Below, in pieces: positions 39,142 through 42,354 of a DNA stretch of 42,354 bases. A program made the position numbers and the translations under genes. The notes under the pieces are model-generated. The model searched no databases, was not told where the DNA came from, and saw only the letters and a program-made list of their open reading frames with translations. Source of the DNA: JANRKF01 sp033763575 (lineage in GTDB: Bacteria; Pseudomonadota; Alphaproteobacteria; Rickettsiales; SXRF01); the NCBI GenBank assembly GCA_033763575.1, contig JANRKF010000027.1, positions 1-42,354 on the forward strand, read 5' to 3'. How positions within the stretch are numbered: the stretch's first letter is position 1; every line of letters begins with the position of its first letter.

Positions 39142-39612
39142 ATGAGTCGTCGTCACGCTGCACAAAAACGCCAGGTTCTTCCGGATGCCAAATTCGGGGA
39201 CGTGGTTCTCACCAAGCTGATCAATACCATGATGTATGATGGTAAGAAATCCGCTTCGGAAACCATCTGCTATGAAGCGCTGGATATCATCAAGAAAAAA
39301 ACCAGCGCCGATCCGCTGAAATTTTTCCATGAAGCGCTCGCCAACATTAAACCATCGGTGGAAGTGCGTTCCCGCCGCGTCGGCGGCGCCACCTACCAGG
39401 TGCCAACCGAAGTGCGCGAAGAGCGCCGCTTGGCTCTGGCTCTGCGCTGGCTCATCATCGCTGCTCGCGCCCGCAAGGAAAAAACCATGCGCGACCGTAT
39501 TGCCAGCGAACTGATGGATGCGGCGAACAACCGTGGCGGCGCGGTAACAAAGCGCGAAAACACCCATAAAATGGCCGATGCGAACAAGGCCTTCTCTCAC
39601 TTCCGCTGGTAG
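39142..39612 (+). CDS. rpsG: 30S ribosomal protein S7
   Basis: 156 aa, complete. SRRHAAQKRQVLPDAKFGDV, KLINTMMYDGKKSASETICY, GGATYQVPTEVREERRLALA and RGGAVTKRENTHKMADANKA-FSHFRW identify S7, which nucleates assembly of the 30S head. AGAGAGAAACTT is the ribosome site. Second gene of the operon. Confidence 0.98.
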   Translation: MSRRHAAQKRQVLPDAKFGDVVLTKLINTMMYDGKKSASETICYEALDIIKKKTSADPLKFFHEALANIKPSVEVRSRRVGGATYQVPTEVREERRLALALRWLIIAARARKEKTMRDRIASELMDAANNRGGAVTKRENTHKMADANKAFSHFRW

Positions 39613-39633
39613 AAATAGGACAATAAGAAACAT

Positions 39634-41709
<2,076 letters not shown>

Positions 41710-41769
41710 GCAACTTAGGGTATTTTTTTTAACATTAACTATCGAACAGCTCATCGGAGAACTTAAGTC

Positions 41770-42354
<585 letters not shown>

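Overview
The window comes from a bacterium of the Alphaproteobacteria, with GC roughly in the high fifties by eye. The main evidence is the hemD - mitofilin/Mic60-like - hemY-like run at 21447-24066, a tad/cpa pilus operon, gatCAB, and promoters carrying TTAA-N7-TTAA boxes of the kind bound by the alphaproteobacterial regulator CtrA. Genus cannot be read from this sequence. An early-branching or Micavibrio-like free-living lineage fits better than a reduced Rickettsiales genome, but that is inference.

Layout. (1) 1-4846, minus strand: a tightly overlapping envelope-polysaccharide operon with a processive GT2 synthase, a bactofilin-like beta-helix membrane protein, a secreted (alpha/alpha)6 glycosidase-like protein, UDP-GlcNAc 2-epimerase, and the start of another secreted protein. 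(2) 5197-7988, plus strand: four unrecognised genes, mostly with glycine-zipper membrane segments, under three near-identical promoters that carry a Pho-box-like direct repeat exactly 23 bp upstream of the -10, ending in a terminator. This is the best candidate for an undescribed system. (3) 7989-8472: intergenic region packed with palindromic repeats and a 21-bp tandem repeat that runs into the topA stop codon. (4) 8462-16234: topA, an LpxH-like phosphoesterase, dprA, plsY, ruvX, and two orphan genes (12079, 14978), each with a CtrA-type promoter. (5) 16252-21443: gatC, a small acidic gene, gatA, a repeat, gatB, then a DUF4160 protein, an SDR protein and a lipoprotein. (6) 21447-27508, minus strand: spoT/rel, pdxJ, acpS, hemD, mitofilin-like, hemY-like. 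(7) 27658-35064, plus strand: cpaB-cpaC-cpaD-cpaE-cpaF-tadB-tadC behind a CtrA-type promoter, with a TadD-like lipoprotein convergent at 35207. (8) 35806-38404: rodA and an M23 murein endopeptidase, convergent. (9) 38541-42354: the str operon, rpsL-rpsG-fusA-tuf (tuf cut by the window end).

At least four families of dispersed palindromic repeats lie between genes, and in places inside them. One supplies codons 8-40 of cpaC, including much of its signal peptide. Another forms the C-terminal tail of PdxJ. A hairpin of similar type sits within the SDR gene.

Taken together, the window links envelope building (polysaccharide, lipid A, phospholipid, murein), surface pili under likely cell-cycle control, and core translation genes. 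I saw no rRNA, tRNA, CRISPR array, insertion sequence or prophage.
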